Shown: positions 43,631 to 52,413 of the stretch, in pieces
Numbering within the stretch: the first letter of the stretch is position 1
How the letters are laid out: each line of letters starts with the position of its first letter
NCBI RefSeq assembly: GCF_024733565.1
Contig: NZ_JANIOC010000010.1
Span: 43,011 to 107,010 of the forward strand
DNA from: Rossellomorea sp. SC111
Lineage (GTDB): Bacteria > Bacillota > Bacilli > Bacillales > Bacillaceae_B
Reading direction: 5' to 3'
Length of the DNA: 64,000 bases
Notes under the pieces: model-generated
What the model saw: the letters and a program-made list of their open reading frames with translations, nothing else
What the model was told of the DNA's origin: nothing
Databases searched by the model: none
Translations under genes and position numbers: made by a program

Positions 43631-45688
43631 TCAAATGGTTAAAACATTCTCCCTCTGTTCGTTTAGCCAATTTACTCCTGCAGGTGTTATTTCAGTTCCG
43701 ATTCTCCCTCTTTGGATGTACACATATCCCAAAGCCTGTAATTCGTTCAATCTTGTCCTGATTTGTTGAACGGAAAGCGGGGTAGAACTTTGTTTGAGTG
43801 AAGAATGAATCTTATTTCTGCTTGCCCTCTTTCCATCTTTAAGGTACTCCGCTAATACAGTCAGGATATTGATACACTCCTTGGATTTAGATATGGTGAT
43901 TTCCGCGGGAGAATGGGTACCGTTAGTTTGTTCTTTTTCAGTGAAATTATAATCGTTTCTCGGTAATTCCTGTAGTGTCAGCCTGTTGTGCCGGGCGACG
44001 GTCATCATATATAGGAGTGTATTCTTCAGTTCCCGAATATTTCCCCTCCACGGAGCTTTCTTCATTGCTTCCAATACAGCACAATCGATAGTGGTGATTT
44101 TACTATGTTCCATCATGAGGAAGTGTTCGATAAGGAGAGGGATATCTTCACTTCTTTCCCTGAGGCTTGGAAGCTGTAAGGATAACACTTTTAATCGATG
44201 GTAGAGGTCTTCCCGAAATGTTCCTTCTATTATTAAGGTTTGAAGATCTTTATTCGTGGCAGCGATGATCCTCACATCCACCGGAATATTTTTGTTTCCT
44301 CCAATCCTTCTGATTTCCATTTCCTGAAGGACCCTTAGGAGTCTTGCCTGAAGCTTTAAGCTGATATCCCCAATTTCGTCAAGGAACAGTGTGCCTCCAT
44401 CAGCTTGTTCGAATAACCCCTTTTTTCCTCCCTTTTTAGCACCTGTAAAGGCGCCTTCCTCATAACCGAATAATTCACTTTCTAATAGTTCATCTGGTAA
44501 GGCGCTGCAGTTAACAGCAAGGTATGGGCTGTTCTTTCGGGAAGAATCATTATGCAGTGCGCTTGAAAACAACTCTTTCCCAGTCCCTGTCTCACCGTAA
44601 ATCAAAACCGGCAGCTCGCTTTTTGCGAGTTTTTCTGCAATCAATTTAGATTCGTTAATAAGGTGGCTGTTTCCCAATATGCTGTCAAATGTATACTTAG
44701 CGATATATCCCCTTCGCTGAAGCTCACGTTTTCGGACTTTCTCCATTTCAATCGTCTCTTCCATATCTTTGAAAGTCGCCACAATGACACCTTCAGCCTC
44801 CAACCGGAAACGATACACCATGACATTCTGCTGTCGGAGAGTGAAATATTCCAGATCTTCATCCTGCTTAGAGGTCAGGAAATGATTGAGCTCGATGTTT
44901 TTGAACACCCTGCTCAATTTCTTCCCCTTTGCGTGAGCCGCGGTGATCCCAATCATTCTTTCGAGCACTTCATTGAAGACGGTGATTTCCCCATCCTCCT
45001 GAAAGGCGAGAATCCCGTCATTAACTCCATCGACTACTTTATTTAAAAATTTGTTTAATGTTTTTGCTCGTCGGTTGATGGCGCCGAGCTTCTGACTGAG
45101 CTCAATGATTTTTCTCGTATAACGGTCCGTTACGTCAAAGGTCAATCTCTCTGATAATTGAAAGTGGTGGATGATTTTCAAGATCGTATTTAAATCGATC
45201 AGCCTGACACCTATATCGATTTTTTTCTGGATGGAAGAGGGGATGCTTGCCATTTCCCCGGGAGAAATAGCTGTATCAATATGTTTCGAATCTCCTCCCC
45301 CTGATGGGGAATAAGGAATATAGTCCACATGATCAATCCCGAGACGTTTTAAAGTAGCGACGGCCTCTTGGGCAGTTTCGATGAAGTCATTGACATAAAG
45401 GATCTTCTTTCCCGGAGGCAATTCAAATATACGGTCTATGTATTCATAGTTCACAGTGCGTCGGGCTTTCATGATGGTACAGGAATCGAAATCGATATAT
45501 TCCTGTACTTCAGGCTCGATCAGCGCAGAAGAGTATACAATCAGCTCGTTTGTGAAAAACGTGTGGATCCCCTCATCACAGGCATAACTAGTAATATGGA
45601 TCAGTTCGCCAAAAACGGACTGTAACTGTTCCTTCAGGGCTCTCTCTGTTTCCTTTGTGCCGGCTAATAGAATTAATTCACGTTTCAT
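43631..45688 (-). CDS. Sigma-54-dependent transcriptional activator with winged-helix C-terminus
   Basis: 685 residues. The N-terminal ~200 form a sensor-like domain with a PrpR-like feel (LILLAGTKETERALKEQLQS). A PAS-type domain lies at ~215-315 and the AAA+ domain at ~335-560: Walker A GETGTGKE at 365-372, the sigma-54-contacting GAFTGA at 412-417, Walker B TLFLDE at 433-438. The tail (~600-685; NKIHSSLKQSSTPLSVQQIR, RLNELQALGYVYIQRGR) looks like a winged helix and not the usual Fis-type motif. AAGGAGG precedes the ATG. It is divergent from, and probably activates, the YfcC-iadA operon. Confidence 0.9.
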   Translation of the reverse strand: MKRELILLAGTKETERALKEQLQSVFGELIHITSYACDEGIHTFFTNELIVYSSALIEPEVQEYIDFDSCTIMKARRTVNYEYIDRIFELPPGKKILYVNDFIETAQEAVATLKRLGIDHVDYIPYSPSGGGDSKHIDTAISPGEMASIPSSIQKKIDIGVRLIDLNTILKIIHHFQLSERLTFDVTDRYTRKIIELSQKLGAINRRAKTLNKFLNKVVDGVNDGILAFQEDGEITVFNEVLERMIGITAAHAKGKKLSRVFKNIELNHFLTSKQDEDLEYFTLRQQNVMVYRFRLEAEGVIVATFKDMEETIEMEKVRKRELQRRGYIAKYTFDSILGNSHLINESKLIAEKLAKSELPVLIYGETGTGKELFSSALHNDSSRKNSPYLAVNCSALPDELLESELFGYEEGAFTGAKKGGKKGLFEQADGGTLFLDEIGDISLKLQARLLRVLQEMEIRRIGGNKNIPVDVRIIAATNKDLQTLIIEGTFREDLYHRLKVLSLQLPSLRERSEDIPLLIEHFLMMEHSKITTIDCAVLEAMKKAPWRGNIRELKNTLLYMMTVARHNRLTLQELPRNDYNFTEKEQTNGTHSPAEITISKSKECINILTVLAEYLKDGKRASRNKIHSSLKQSSTPLSVQQIRTRLNELQALGYVYIQRGRIGTEITPAGVNWLNEQRENVLTI

Positions 45689-45703
45689 TTGAATCCTCCT
45701 TAT

Positions 45704-45760
45704 GGTTATGGTTAATGAAAGGTTTTGGGTTATCTATATTCTAACCCATTTCAACCATTA
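45704..45760. promoter_or_regulatory. Candidate upstream activator sequence
   Basis: TGGGTTA (45726) and TAACCCA (45742) are exact inverse arms with a 9-base spacer. ATGGTT and AACCAT flank them further out. The site lies about 50-90 bp upstream of the sigma-54 promoter and just upstream of the activator gene, where an enhancer-binding protein would bind. Confidence 0.55.
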
Positions 45761-45796
45761 GTGGGATTGAAGTTTGTATTTTCAGATAATATAGGG

Positions 45797-45814
45797 TTGG
45801 CACGGAACTTGCAT
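45797..45814 (+). promoter_or_regulatory. Sigma-54 (SigL) -24/-12 promoter
   Basis: TTGGCAC at 45797-45803, five bases, then TTGCAT at 45809-45814: an exact match to the TTGGCAC-N5-TTGC consensus. The YfcC start is 46 bp downstream. Confidence 0.92.
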
Positions 45815-45859
45815 GATAGAAAATGAAGGATATTAATCTGTCAAACGGGGGGATAAGAA

Positions 45860-47362
45860 ATGGAGAAAGAACAAAAAGCTTGGAAGGTGCCGCATACGTT
45901 TATCATTGTGTTTTTTGTCGTACTTGCTGCTGCCGTTTTAACGTATGTCATACCTAAGGGGCAATTTGCAACCGAAGAGATCACGTATATGCAGGATGGG
46001 GAAGAACAAACGAAAACGGTCTTGAATCCGGATTCGTTTAGCTATTTAAAAGATGAGGATGGAAATCTGATCAAGGAAGGAACAAGCCTTTTTGAACCTG
46101 GTGGTGGGATAGGTTTCCTGAATTATGTATTCGAAGGTCTTGTATCAGGGGATAAATGGGGATCCGCGGTTGGGGTAGTGGCCTTTATCCTCATTATCGG
46201 AGGAGCCTTCGGGATCATCATGAAAACAAGGGCTATCGAAGAAGGGATCCTCAAGGTGATCGATCGGACCAAAGGGAAGGAATCCCTCATCATCCCGATC
46301 ATGTTCTTCTTATTTTCATTGGGTGGAGCCGTTTTTGGTATGGGGGAAGAGGCCATCGCCTTTGCCATGATCCTCGTTCCGATCATGATCGCCATAGGAT
46401 ATGATGCCATTACGGGTATCATGATCACGTATGTGGCAACCCAGATCGGATTTGCCACGTCGTGGATGAATCCATTCGGGGTAGCAATCGCTCAAGGGGT
46501 TTCCGGTGTTCCGGTTCTATCAGGAGCCGGCTTCCGAATTGTCATGTGGATCGTCTTTACTGTGGTCGGAATCATTTACACTTGGAGATATGCCAATGCG
46601 ATCAAGAAGGACCCTAAACGAAGCCTTTCTTATACAACCGATGAGTACTTCCGGAAAGAAGGTAAAGTGGAAAATTTACATGCGAAATTCACTTTGGGCC
46701 ACTCACTCGTCATTCTTACAGTAGCAGTGGGGATTGCCTGGATCATTTGGGGGGTAGTGGAGCATGCTTACTATATCCCTGAGATTGCGAGCCAATTCTT
46801 TACGATTGGTTTAGTAGCAGGAATCATCGGCGTTCTGTTTAAATTAAATGGAATGAGTTGGGATGATGTAGCAAACGGCTTCATCGACGGTGCCAAGGAT
46901 CTATTGCCTGCCGCATTGGTGGTCGGGATGGCAAAAGGGATCGTCATCATCCTTGGTGGAGACGCACCGGACGCACCATCTGTATTGAACACGGTATTAT
47001 ATGGTGCAGGGCAAGTGGTCGGTGATTTCCCGGAAGCCATCTCTGCTTGGTGTATGTATTTATTCCAATCTGTATTCAACTTCTTCGTGGTTTCCGGTTC
47101 TGGTCAAGCAGCGCTCACGATGCCATTGATGGCCCCGCTTTCCGATATCGCCGGCGTCACCCGTCAAGTATCGGTACTGGCTTTCCAACTGGGGGATGGA
47201 TTGACGAATATCCTGGTTCCGACTTCTGCCGCCCTTATGGGTACATTGGGAGCAGCGCGGGTCGACTGGGGTGTGTGGGCTAAATTCATCTTTAAATTCA
47301 TGCTGATTCTATTCGTCCTATCATCCATCTTCGTGATTACGGCGACACTCATCGGTTTCTAA
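45860..47362 (+). CDS. YfcC-family transporter (DcuC/ArcD superfamily)
   Basis: The 500-residue membrane protein has about 12 segments and an extracellular insertion (residues ~38-80, YMQDGEEQTKTVLNPDSFSY). Family blocks are GGAFGIIMKTRAIEEGI near residue 114, GMGEEAIAFAMILVPIMIAI near 160, TSWMNPFGVAIAQG, and VSGSGQAALTMPLMAPLSDI near 412. It probably imports an amino acid, dicarboxylate or short peptide. Being co-transcribed with isoaspartyl dipeptidase, its substrate may be beta-aspartyl peptides or their products (inference). It lies directly behind the sigma-54 promoter. Confidence 0.85.
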   Translation: MEKEQKAWKVPHTFIIVFFVVLAAAVLTYVIPKGQFATEEITYMQDGEEQTKTVLNPDSFSYLKDEDGNLIKEGTSLFEPGGGIGFLNYVFEGLVSGDKWGSAVGVVAFILIIGGAFGIIMKTRAIEEGILKVIDRTKGKESLIIPIMFFLFSLGGAVFGMGEEAIAFAMILVPIMIAIGYDAITGIMITYVATQIGFATSWMNPFGVAIAQGVSGVPVLSGAGFRIVMWIVFTVVGIIYTWRYANAIKKDPKRSLSYTTDEYFRKEGKVENLHAKFTLGHSLVILTVAVGIAWIIWGVVEHAYYIPEIASQFFTIGLVAGIIGVLFKLNGMSWDDVANGFIDGAKDLLPAALVVGMAKGIVIILGGDAPDAPSVLNTVLYGAGQVVGDFPEAISAWCMYLFQSVFNFFVVSGSGQAALTMPLMAPLSDIAGVTRQVSVLAFQLGDGLTNILVPTSAALMGTLGAARVDWGVWAKFIFKFMLILFVLSSIFVITATLIGF

Positions 47363-47431
47363 TGAGCCATTCTTCGAGTCGGGTTCAGTATCTGCTCGAT
47401 TATATAAAAAGCAATGAAAGGAGCAAACATC

Positions 47432-48607
47432 ATGCTAACATTAATACAAAACGGGGAAGTTTATGCTCCAGCATATCTAGGGAAAAAGGATATCCTCCTG
47501 GTAGGTGATAAAATAGGATTCATTGAAGATAAGATTGAGCTTCCCGGTCAATTTGTGGATATTAAAGTGGTGGATGCAACTGGGAAGTATGTTGTACCCG
47601 GATTCATCGACTCACATGTCCATATTATGGGCGGAGGGGGCGAAGGAAGCTTCCGTACTAGAACCCCTGAAATCCGATTGACTCAGGCCACTCTCTCCGG
47701 AATCACCACTCTTGTCGGTGTCATCGGCACAGACGGGACAACGAGGACGATGGCAAGCCTCATTGCCAAAGCGAAGGGGCTTGAGGAAGAAGGCATTACC
47801 TGTTATACGCAAACCGGTTCATACCAGGTACCTTTGAAAACACTTACCGGAAAGATTGAAAATGATATCATCTTAGTGGATAGAATCATTGGTGTGGGTG
47901 AAGTGGCGATTGCCGATCACCGCTCATCCCAGCCGACGATAAACGAGTTAGCGAAAATCACTTCCGCCGCAAGGATCGGAGGGATGTTGTCGGGGAAAGC
48001 CGGGATTGTCAATGTCCACGTCGGGGATAGTTATGATCACCTGAACCTGCTGGAAGAGATTGTCGAGTCAACGGATATTCCGATCAAGCAGTTCTATCCG
48101 ACACATATCAACCGGAATGCCCATCTCTTTGAAGCAGGGATTCAATATGCCCTTAAAGGTGGATATGTAGACTTTACAACAAGTACCATCCCTCAGTTTC
48201 TGGAAGACGGTGAAGTCAAATGCAGTCAGGCACTTAAACGCATGCTCGCTGAGGGTGTACCGGTGGAACAAATCACCTATACTTCCGATGGACAAGCAAG
48301 TCTGCCGAATTTTGATAGTGATGGGGAGCTGATTGGACTGCAGATCGGTCAGGTGTCTAGCCTTTATGATGAAGTGAAGGACGCCGTTCTGGTGGAAAAT
48401 ATCCCATTGGAAACAGCGATCAGGGTCATTACCTCGAATCCAGCTAAAATCCTGAAACTAAAGCAAAAGGGACACGTGGAAGTCGAAAAGGACGCTGATC
48501 TTGTCCTGTTGGATCAGGAAACCCTTGACGTGAATACGGTTTTCGCCAGGGGGAAATTGATGGTGGAGAACGGGGAAGCGATCGTGAAAGGGACATTTGA
48601 ACAGTGA
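47432..48607 (+). CDS. iadA: Isoaspartyl dipeptidase (beta-aspartyl-peptidase)
   Basis: The 391-residue amidohydrolase cleaves beta-aspartyl dipeptides from damaged proteins. Metal ligands are visible: HVHIMGGGGEGSF, His in VNVHVGDS and PTHINRN, and the catalytic Asp in TYTSDGQAS. In GVGEVAIADHRSS a Glu stands where I recall a carbamoylated Lys in the E. coli enzyme, a known type of variation in amidohydrolases. GAAAGGAG precedes the ATG at 47432; an ATG at 47414 lies on the wrong side of it. It follows the YfcC gene in a sigma-54-controlled operon. Confidence 0.9.
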   Translation: MLTLIQNGEVYAPAYLGKKDILLVGDKIGFIEDKIELPGQFVDIKVVDATGKYVVPGFIDSHVHIMGGGGEGSFRTRTPEIRLTQATLSGITTLVGVIGTDGTTRTMASLIAKAKGLEEEGITCYTQTGSYQVPLKTLTGKIENDIILVDRIIGVGEVAIADHRSSQPTINELAKITSAARIGGMLSGKAGIVNVHVGDSYDHLNLLEEIVESTDIPIKQFYPTHINRNAHLFEAGIQYALKGGYVDFTTSTIPQFLEDGEVKCSQALKRMLAEGVPVEQITYTSDGQASLPNFDSDGELIGLQIGQVSSLYDEVKDAVLVENIPLETAIRVITSNPAKILKLKQKGHVEVEKDADLVLLDQETLDVNTVFARGKLMVENGEAIVKGTFEQ

Positions 48608-48618
48608 TTGAAAGAGGG

Positions 48619-48653
48619 ATAGCTCGGAGTCTCGGTGCTCCGGGCTATTTTTA
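48619..48653 (+). terminator. Terminator of the iadA operon
   Basis: ATAGCTCGGAG pairs with CTCCGGGCTAT, followed by TTTTTATT. Confidence 0.8.
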
Positions 48654-48856
48654 TTGAATTGGAATGATTTATTAGAGCGATACTTGTGAAATCTTCATTT
48701 TATCAGCAAATTATTAGCAGATTGGCTAATGCTCCCCATTTGCTCCTAAACCTAATCCGACCCGAGGCGGAGGGAAAAACCACCAGCAGCCCCTACTGTC
48801 CTTAAGTTCATTTCAATATGATAAAGATAGTTATTTATTGATGGGGGACGGATGTT

Positions 48857-50122
48857 ATGAAAAAAATGATTGAAATCTTTAAGAATCCGATATTTTTAAA
48901 ATTATTCTTCGCGAATTTCACTTCACATATGGGAAGTGTGATCGGCCTGACGGCGTTTATGTTTTATCTTCTGGATCGATTTTCTGATCAGCCCATGTAT
49001 GCTTCGATGACAGAAATGATGTATTCAATTCCTACTCTTGTTGTGTTTTTCCTGGTGGGGGTGTTCGCTGACAGAATGGACCGTCAAAAAATTGCATATC
49101 ACTGTGATACAATCAGTGCCTTTCTCACACTGTCCTTATTCGGAGCCATATTCATCGGTTGGCTGCCACTCATCTTTGCCGTACTTTTCCTGAGAAGCGG
49201 CGTGCAGAAATTTTTCTTTCCCGCGGAACAAGGCATCTTGCAGGGTGTGCTTTCCAAGGATGATTATGCTACAGCAGCCGGATTGAATCAGATGGTGATG
49301 AGTTTGTTTATGCTGCTAGGAAATGCCGTTGCCATCTTTGTCTATTGGACCGCTGGGATTTACGGGGCCATTGTGGTGGATTTCGTTACGTTTGTGATTT
49401 CAGCCATCTTGATTAGAAGATGTGTCATTCCCGAAGAAGTCCGGCTCCCTAATGGAAAGCATTCCTGGAAAGACTTGAACATCCAATCGGTCGCGAAAGA
49501 CTTTACAGCCGGGATGAAGTATATCCTGAACCATAAGCTCCTTCTATCCTTGATTGGCGGGTTTATCGTTTTCGGGGTCGTGAACGGGGGGTTCTCGGTG
49601 ATTCCTATCTTTATATTGAAATATAAGCTGGCTCCCGGTTCTTATGAAGAATACTCAATTTTATTAGGAGTCGCATTCGGGGCAGGTGTACTGATCGGAA
49701 GTATCTTCTCTTCGATGTTGACCCAGAAATTCAAGCTTCATGTCCTGATTGTGGCAGGTCTGGTGATTTCGGGGACATTCATCATCGCTGCATCCTTTGC
49801 TCCGTCCACTTGGATCTTCCTTGCCATCATCTTCTTGGCAGCACTCGGGTTGCCACTCGTAAACATCGCGATTGGCGGGTGGATGCCGAGCATCATCGAC
49901 CCCAAAATGATGGGAAGGGTTCAGGGGTGGATCAATCCACTCATGATGCTGTCTCAATCGATTACTCTCGGAGTCATCGCCGTCACATTCCCATCCACCG
50001 TAACCGTAGAAATGCTCTACTGGCTCGTCGGCGGCTGCCTCCTCATCGTAGCCGTATTCTACACCATCATCCTGCCAAAATACGTGAAAGAAGAAACACA
50101 ACCAGCAGTGGTGAATGGATAA
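48857..50122 (+). CDS. MFS transporter (MFS_3-like efflux)
   Basis: The 421-residue protein has 12 hydrophobic segments. GVFADRMDRQKIAYHCD after the second segment is the MFS motif A region, and FLRSGVQKFFFPAEQGILQG in the first half resembles macrolide-efflux-type pumps. The basic central loop includes KHSWKDLNIQSVAKDFTAG. The substrate is unknown. It precedes the bmrCD leader but has its own start, and a strong promoter separates it from that unit. Confidence 0.82.
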   Translation: MKKMIEIFKNPIFLKLFFANFTSHMGSVIGLTAFMFYLLDRFSDQPMYASMTEMMYSIPTLVVFFLVGVFADRMDRQKIAYHCDTISAFLTLSLFGAIFIGWLPLIFAVLFLRSGVQKFFFPAEQGILQGVLSKDDYATAAGLNQMVMSLFMLLGNAVAIFVYWTAGIYGAIVVDFVTFVISAILIRRCVIPEEVRLPNGKHSWKDLNIQSVAKDFTAGMKYILNHKLLLSLIGGFIVFGVVNGGFSVIPIFILKYKLAPGSYEEYSILLGVAFGAGVLIGSIFSSMLTQKFKLHVLIVAGLVISGTFIIAASFAPSTWIFLAIIFLAALGLPLVNIAIGGWMPSIIDPKMMGRVQGWINPLMMLSQSITLGVIAVTFPSTVTVEMLYWLVGGCLLIVAVFYTIILPKYVKEETQPAVVNG

Positions 50123-50187
50123 CATTAGTTGCCTCCAATGAAGGGGTAAAACATATAGTGTATAGAAAATTACTAATAAAGATAATA

Positions 50188-50216
50188 TTGACACAATTCG
50201 CGTTATGTAGTATGGT
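50188..50216 (+). promoter_or_regulatory. Sigma-A promoter of the bmr leader
   Basis: TTGACA at 50188-50193 and TATGGT at 50211-50216 with a 17-bp spacer. Transcription would start near 50223, giving a leader of about 430 nt before bmrC. Confidence 0.75.
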
Positions 50217-50257
50217 TATTAATGGAATAAACACATTAAATGAATGGAGGGTTTGTG

Positions 50258-50332
50258 ATGATGAAAGTGTATAGAATTAAAGGAGCACCATCAGCTTGTC
50301 CTATCAATTTCATATCATCACATGACCAGTAA
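50258..50332 (+). CDS. Candidate leader peptide upstream of bmrCD, 24 residues
   Basis: GAATGGAGGG lies 7 bases before the first of two adjacent ATGs. The peptide begins MMKVYRIKGAPSACPINF and ends SSHDQ. It sits 35 nt after the predicted transcription start and is followed by two terminators. In B. subtilis the equivalent exporter operon has a short first gene, bmrB, whose translation controls attenuation. This peptide is shorter than BmrB (54 residues as I recall), so equivalence is functional inference. Confidence 0.62.
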   Translation: MMKVYRIKGAPSACPINFISSHDQ

Positions 50333-50359
50333 CTCCTTACGATTTTATATGAATCAATG

Positions 50360-50393
50360 AGCACAGGTTATGAATGTAATCTGTGCTTTTATA
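50360..50393 (+). terminator. First leader terminator of bmrCD
   Basis: AGCACAGGTTA (50360) pairs with TAATCTGTGCT (50377) around a 6-base loop, with TTTTAT after it. It begins 28 nt after the stop of the 24-residue peptide. Confidence 0.72.
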
Positions 50394-50407
50394 TGTCCAA
50401 AAATTAT

Positions 50408-50500
50408 GACGGACGTTCATAAAGCGCAAAAGATCCGGTTGGTCCAATGGTGGGCTCTGCTGAATCTGACCGCTTTTGGACGTCCGTCTGTTTTATTTTT
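50408..50500 (+). terminator. Second leader terminator of bmrCD
   Basis: GACGGACGT (50408) pairs with ACGTCCGTC (50480), with inner pairing CCGGT/ACCG and CAAAAG/CTTTTG, followed by TGTTTTATTTTT. An alternative pairing, GTCCAAAA (50395) with TTTTGGAC (50474), would compete with the terminator stem. Confidence 0.72.
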
Positions 50501-50567
50501 CGCAAGGGGTGTATCCAAGGAAATCCTTGATCACATATACATTTAATTTATTGAGGAGGAAATGAAG

Positions 50568-50624
50568 ATGGTAATGGTTCAACTGAAGAAGATGATGACT
50601 GCTGTGGAGACAGAAGGTGGATAG
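50568..50624 (+). CDS. Second short ORF in the bmrCD leader, 18 residues
   Basis: GAGGAGGA lies about 7 bases before the ATG. The peptide MVMVQLKKMMTAVETEGG ends 31 bp before bmrC. An ATG at 50562 in the same frame is too close to the RBS. It could be a second control peptide or simply help reinitiation at bmrC. Confidence 0.45.
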   Translation: MVMVQLKKMMTAVETEGG

Positions 50625-50655
50625 ATGAGAAAGTCAATTTGAGGAGGTAAATGGG

Positions 50656-52413
50656 ATGTTTAGTATTTTTAAGAAATTATCATGGTTTTTTATTGAAAAT
50701 TGGAAAAGATATACAATTGCGATCATCCTTTTGACGATTGTCGGAATTCTTGATGTGATCCCGCCAAAGCTTGTGGGGAATGCCATCGATGACATTCACC
50801 TTGGTGCGATGACCTGGGATGTGGTGGGGAAGTATCTTTGGATGATTGCAGGGATTGCCATCATCTCGTATGGGATGACGTATGTGTGGATGTACCAATT
50901 GTTTGGCGGAGCCTTTCTCGTTGAGAGGAAGCTGCGCAGCAAATTTATGGGGCACCTCTTAAAGATGACCCCGACGTTCTTTGAGAAGAATCGCACGGGT
51001 GATTTGATGGCGCGGGCGACGAATGATTTGAAGGCGATCTCGGTTACGGCAGGTTTCGGTGTGCTGACATTGATCGATTCCAGCGTGTTCATGTTAACGA
51101 TTCTGTTTACGATGGGGTTTCTCATCAGCTGGAAACTGACGATAGCAGCTGTTTTACCCCTCCCGATCATGGCGCTGTTAATGAAGGTATACGGTGCGAG
51201 GATCCACAAACGGTTCACCGAAGCACAGGATGCATTTGGAGACTTGAATGATAAAGTACTTGAGTCGATTGCGGGGGTCAGGGTCATCAGGGCTTACGTA
51301 CAGGAAAGGGCAGATGAGAAGCGATTCGCTGATATGACGGAAGATGTATATAACAAAAATATAGGTGTAGCCAAGATCGATTCACTCTTTGAGCCGACCA
51401 TTAAAGTCCTTGTCGGGTTAAGTTATTTAATCGGATTGGGCTATGGGGCTTATCTTGTATTCCATCAGAGCATAACGCTTGGACAGTTGGTTTCTTTTAA
51501 TGTGTACCTGGGGATGCTGATCTGGCCGATGTTTGCGATTGGTGAATTGATCAATGTGATGCAGCGTGGGAATGCGTCCCTCGATCGGGTTCAGGAAACC
51601 CTCGATTATGTCCAGGACGTACAGGATAGAGAGAATACTAAAACAATTGATTCCCCTGAACAAATCGGATTTAAGAATGTGGACTTCAAGTATCCTTCCT
51701 CACAGGTACTGAACCTATCCAACATCAATGTAAACATACATCAAGGAGGTACTCTTGGAATAGTCGGAAAGACCGGCAGCGGCAAGACGACTTTCATTAA
51801 GCAGCTTCTCCGTGAATATCCAGCGGGAAGTGGTTCGCTATGCATTGGAGGAATCCCGATAGATGACTTGTCCATACAGCAGGTAAGGGACTGGATTGGC
51901 TATGTACCACAAGATCATGTTCTTTTTTCCAGAACCGTACGAGAAAATATATTATTCGGAAAGCATGATGCAACAGAGGAAGATTTGGAAACGGCGATAG
52001 AACTGGCTGATTTCAAAAAGGACCTCAAGATGCTGCCTGATGGTCTGACAACTCTTGTAGGTGAGAAGGGTGTAGCCCTCTCAGGCGGGCAGAAACAACG
52101 GATTTCGATTGCAAGAGCACTCATCAAGAATCCTGAAATCCTGATTCTTGATGACTCATTATCGGCCGTAGATGCAAAGACAGAATCAAAGATCATAGAA
52201 AATATTCGAACAGAACGTGAAGGGAAAACAACGATTATTACGACTCATCGTCTATCCGCGGTCCAGCATGCAGATTGGATCATCGTATTTGAAGATGGGA
52301 GAGTGGTAGAGGAAGGGGTTCATGAAGTGCTCCTCGAGAGTGGCGGTTGGTATAAAGAACAATTTGACCGTCAACAAGTTGAAGATTCCTCACTTGAGGA
52401 GGTGGGCACATGA
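50656..52413 (+). CDS. bmrC: Heterodimeric ABC multidrug exporter subunit BmrC
   Basis: 585 residues, the same as B. subtilis YheI/BmrC. Six membrane segments fill residues ~15-300, followed by the ATPase domain: Walker A GKTGSGKTT near 373, signature LSGGQKQR near 476, and Walker B ILILDDSLSAVD near 494-505. The Walker B ends in Asp instead of the catalytic Glu, as expected of the degenerate half of BmrCD-type exporters. GAGGAGG precedes the ATG. Its stop overlaps the bmrD start. It lies behind a leader with attenuator features. Confidence 0.93.
   Translation: MFSIFKKLSWFFIENWKRYTIAIILLTIVGILDVIPPKLVGNAIDDIHLGAMTWDVVGKYLWMIAGIAIISYGMTYVWMYQLFGGAFLVERKLRSKFMGHLLKMTPTFFEKNRTGDLMARATNDLKAISVTAGFGVLTLIDSSVFMLTILFTMGFLISWKLTIAAVLPLPIMALLMKVYGARIHKRFTEAQDAFGDLNDKVLESIAGVRVIRAYVQERADEKRFADMTEDVYNKNIGVAKIDSLFEPTIKVLVGLSYLIGLGYGAYLVFHQSITLGQLVSFNVYLGMLIWPMFAIGELINVMQRGNASLDRVQETLDYVQDVQDRENTKTIDSPEQIGFKNVDFKYPSSQVLNLSNINVNIHQGGTLGIVGKTGSGKTTFIKQLLREYPAGSGSLCIGGIPIDDLSIQQVRDWIGYVPQDHVLFSRTVRENILFGKHDATEEDLETAIELADFKKDLKMLPDGLTTLVGEKGVALSGGQKQRISIARALIKNPEILILDDSLSAVDAKTESKIIENIRTEREGKTTIITTHRLSAVQHADWIIVFEDGRVVEEGVHEVLLESGGWYKEQFDRQQVEDSSLEEVGT

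Noticed and set aside
49664-50194. 176-residue minus-strand ORF
   Set aside because: It is antisense to the MFS gene and the bmr promoter, is His/Asp-rich from reversed hydrophobic codons, and has no RBS.
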